Notes under the pieces: model-generated | Seen by the model: the letters and a program-made list of their open reading frames with translations, nothing else | Database searches by the model: none | Told to the model about the DNA's origin: nothing | Shown here: in pieces, positions 5,683-6,370 of the stretch | How the letters are laid out: the number at the start of each line of letters is the position of its first letter | Position numbering within the stretch: the first letter of the stretch is position 1 | Made by a program: the position numbers and the translations under genes | DNA from: Chloroflexota bacterium | GTDB taxonomy: Bacteria; Chloroflexota; UBA6077; JADZDV01 | Assembly (NCBI GenBank): GCA_020850915.1 | Contig: JADZDV010000472.1 | Location: 1 to 6,370 of the forward strand | Reading direction: 5' to 3' | Length of the DNA stretch: 6,370 bases

Positions 5683-6370
5683 ATGCCAGAGACTGAGCTT
5701 GTCGTCGGACTCGGGGATCAGTTGTACGCGGTGCACCGACCGTGGGGCGAGTTCCCCTACGGAATGGAGGTAGACGGCGCGACGGGGGTCGCCACCGATT
5801 CGCAGGACCGGGTGTACCTGTTCCGGAGCGACAACCCGCCGGTCGTCGTCTTCGAGCGGACCGGAGCGTACGCGCGGTCGTGGGGCTCCGAGGTGGTCCT
5901 GGACCCTCACCACGCCACCATCGACCGGGACGACCGGATCTTCATTGCCGACCGGGACGCCCACCAGATCGTGGTGTACGACACCGAGGGGCGACAGTTG
6001 TGGGCGCTGGGCACGCGGCACCGCCCGCGCCTGCAGGCGCCGTTCAACCATCCAACGGACGCCACGGGGGCGTTCAACGGCGACATCTACGTGGCGGACG
6101 GGTACGGCAACTCGGCGGTCCACTGGTTCTCGCCGGAGGGGGAGCTGAAGCGCACCTGGGGTCGATCAGGCCGGGGGCGAGGCGAGCTGACCTGTCCCCA
6201 CGCGGTGCGGGTCCACCCGGACGGGCGGGTGCTGGTGGCCGATCGCGAGAACGACCGGGTGCAGGTGTTCACGGCCGAGGGCGAGTTTCTGGCCGAGTGG
6301 GGCCCGTTCTACCGGCCGACGGACCTCGCGGTGGACGCGCAGGGGCGGGTCTACGTGACGGACCACACGC
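5683..6370 (+). CDS. NHL-repeat propeller protein, peptidyl-alpha-hydroxyglycine lyase-like (3' end missing)
   Basis: An open frame of 229 codons from ATG 5683 to the window edge, with no stop. It contains at least five NHL-type blades, at about 33-68, 76-110, 122-160, 171-207 and 211 onward. Each shows the 'P..v.vd..grvyvaD...vqvF...G....WG' pattern. Against the lyase domain of animal peptidylglycine amidating enzyme, recalled from memory, several functional residues appear kept: R48 (LFRSDN), H77 (DPHHATID), Y141 (ADGYGNS), H173 (CPHAV) and R188 (VADRENDRVQVF). That enzyme splits peptidyl-hydroxyglycine into an amide and glyoxylate; many bacterial relatives lack a known substrate. No signal peptide or membrane segment is seen, so it is probably cytosolic. 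A weak AGGGGG lies 11 bases upstream of ATG; an in-frame GTG at 5674 is a less likely start. It is divergent from the XRE-cupin regulator, which likely controls it. Confidence 0.88.
   Translation, partial: MPETELVVGLGDQLYAVHRPWGEFPYGMEVDGATGVATDSQDRVYLFRSDNPPVVVFERTGAYARSWGSEVVLDPHHATIDRDDRIFIADRDAHQIVVYDTEGRQLWALGTRHRPRLQAPFNHPTDATGAFNGDIYVADGYGNSAVHWFSPEGELKRTWGRSGRGRGELTCPHAVRVHPDGRVLVADRENDRVQVFTAEGEFLAEWGPFYRPTDLAVDAQGRVYVTDHT

Noticed and set aside
5469..5684. N-terminal extension of the XRE-cupin regulator to ATG 5684
   Set aside because: It would add 72 residues with no family similarity, run across two promoter candidates and overlap the start of the divergent gene. The GGAGG before TTG 5468 is better.

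Overview
The window is GC-rich bacterial DNA. Its genes are preceded by clear GGAGG-type ribosome binding sites and use GTG and TTG starts. Nothing in it identifies the species. The mix of a propeller protein related to peptidyl-hydroxyglycine lyase, a fused RidA-family protein, a rifampicin-phosphotransferase-like enzyme and a GTGAAG-type short repeat would suit a Chloroflexota (Thermomicrobia-like) or actinobacterial genome, but this is a guess from style, not a measured assignment.

Layout from left to right. Positions 1-144 hold a possible start of a leftward gene at the very edge and a perfect 12-bp hairpin that probably ends the next transcript. Two leftward genes follow: a carboxymuconolactone decarboxylase (CMD) family protein (145-591) and, upstream of it, a 431-residue protein made of three tandem RidA domains (761-2056). 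The 169-bp gap between them contains two strong hairpins. A divergent control region (2057-2279) separates these from a large rightward gene (to 4904). It encodes an ATP-grasp plus phosphohistidine-domain enzyme with the layout of rifampicin phosphotransferase and without the C-terminal barrel of PEP synthase. The end of this gene runs into a seven-base tandem repeat that supplies its stop codon. Converging on it is a leftward XRE-cupin regulator (4932-5468). Beyond another divergent control region, a rightward six-bladed-propeller gene starts at 5683 and runs off the right edge.

How the genes may work together. The three domains of the RidA protein all lack the arginine that catalytic imine deaminases need, so it is probably a binding protein or an enzyme of another kind; with the CMD protein it suggests a small-molecule catabolic or detoxification role. 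The XRE-cupin regulator sits back to back with the propeller gene. Oppositely directed promoters overlap around a palindrome between them, so the regulator probably controls both itself and the propeller gene. No CRISPR array, RNA gene, transposase or phage gene is visible. I see no strong case for a wholly new system. The most distinctive items are the triple RidA fusion without catalytic arginines, the non-standard start of the phosphotransferase gene, the stop-supplying heptamer repeat, the overlapping promoters and the conserved lyase-type active site in the propeller protein.
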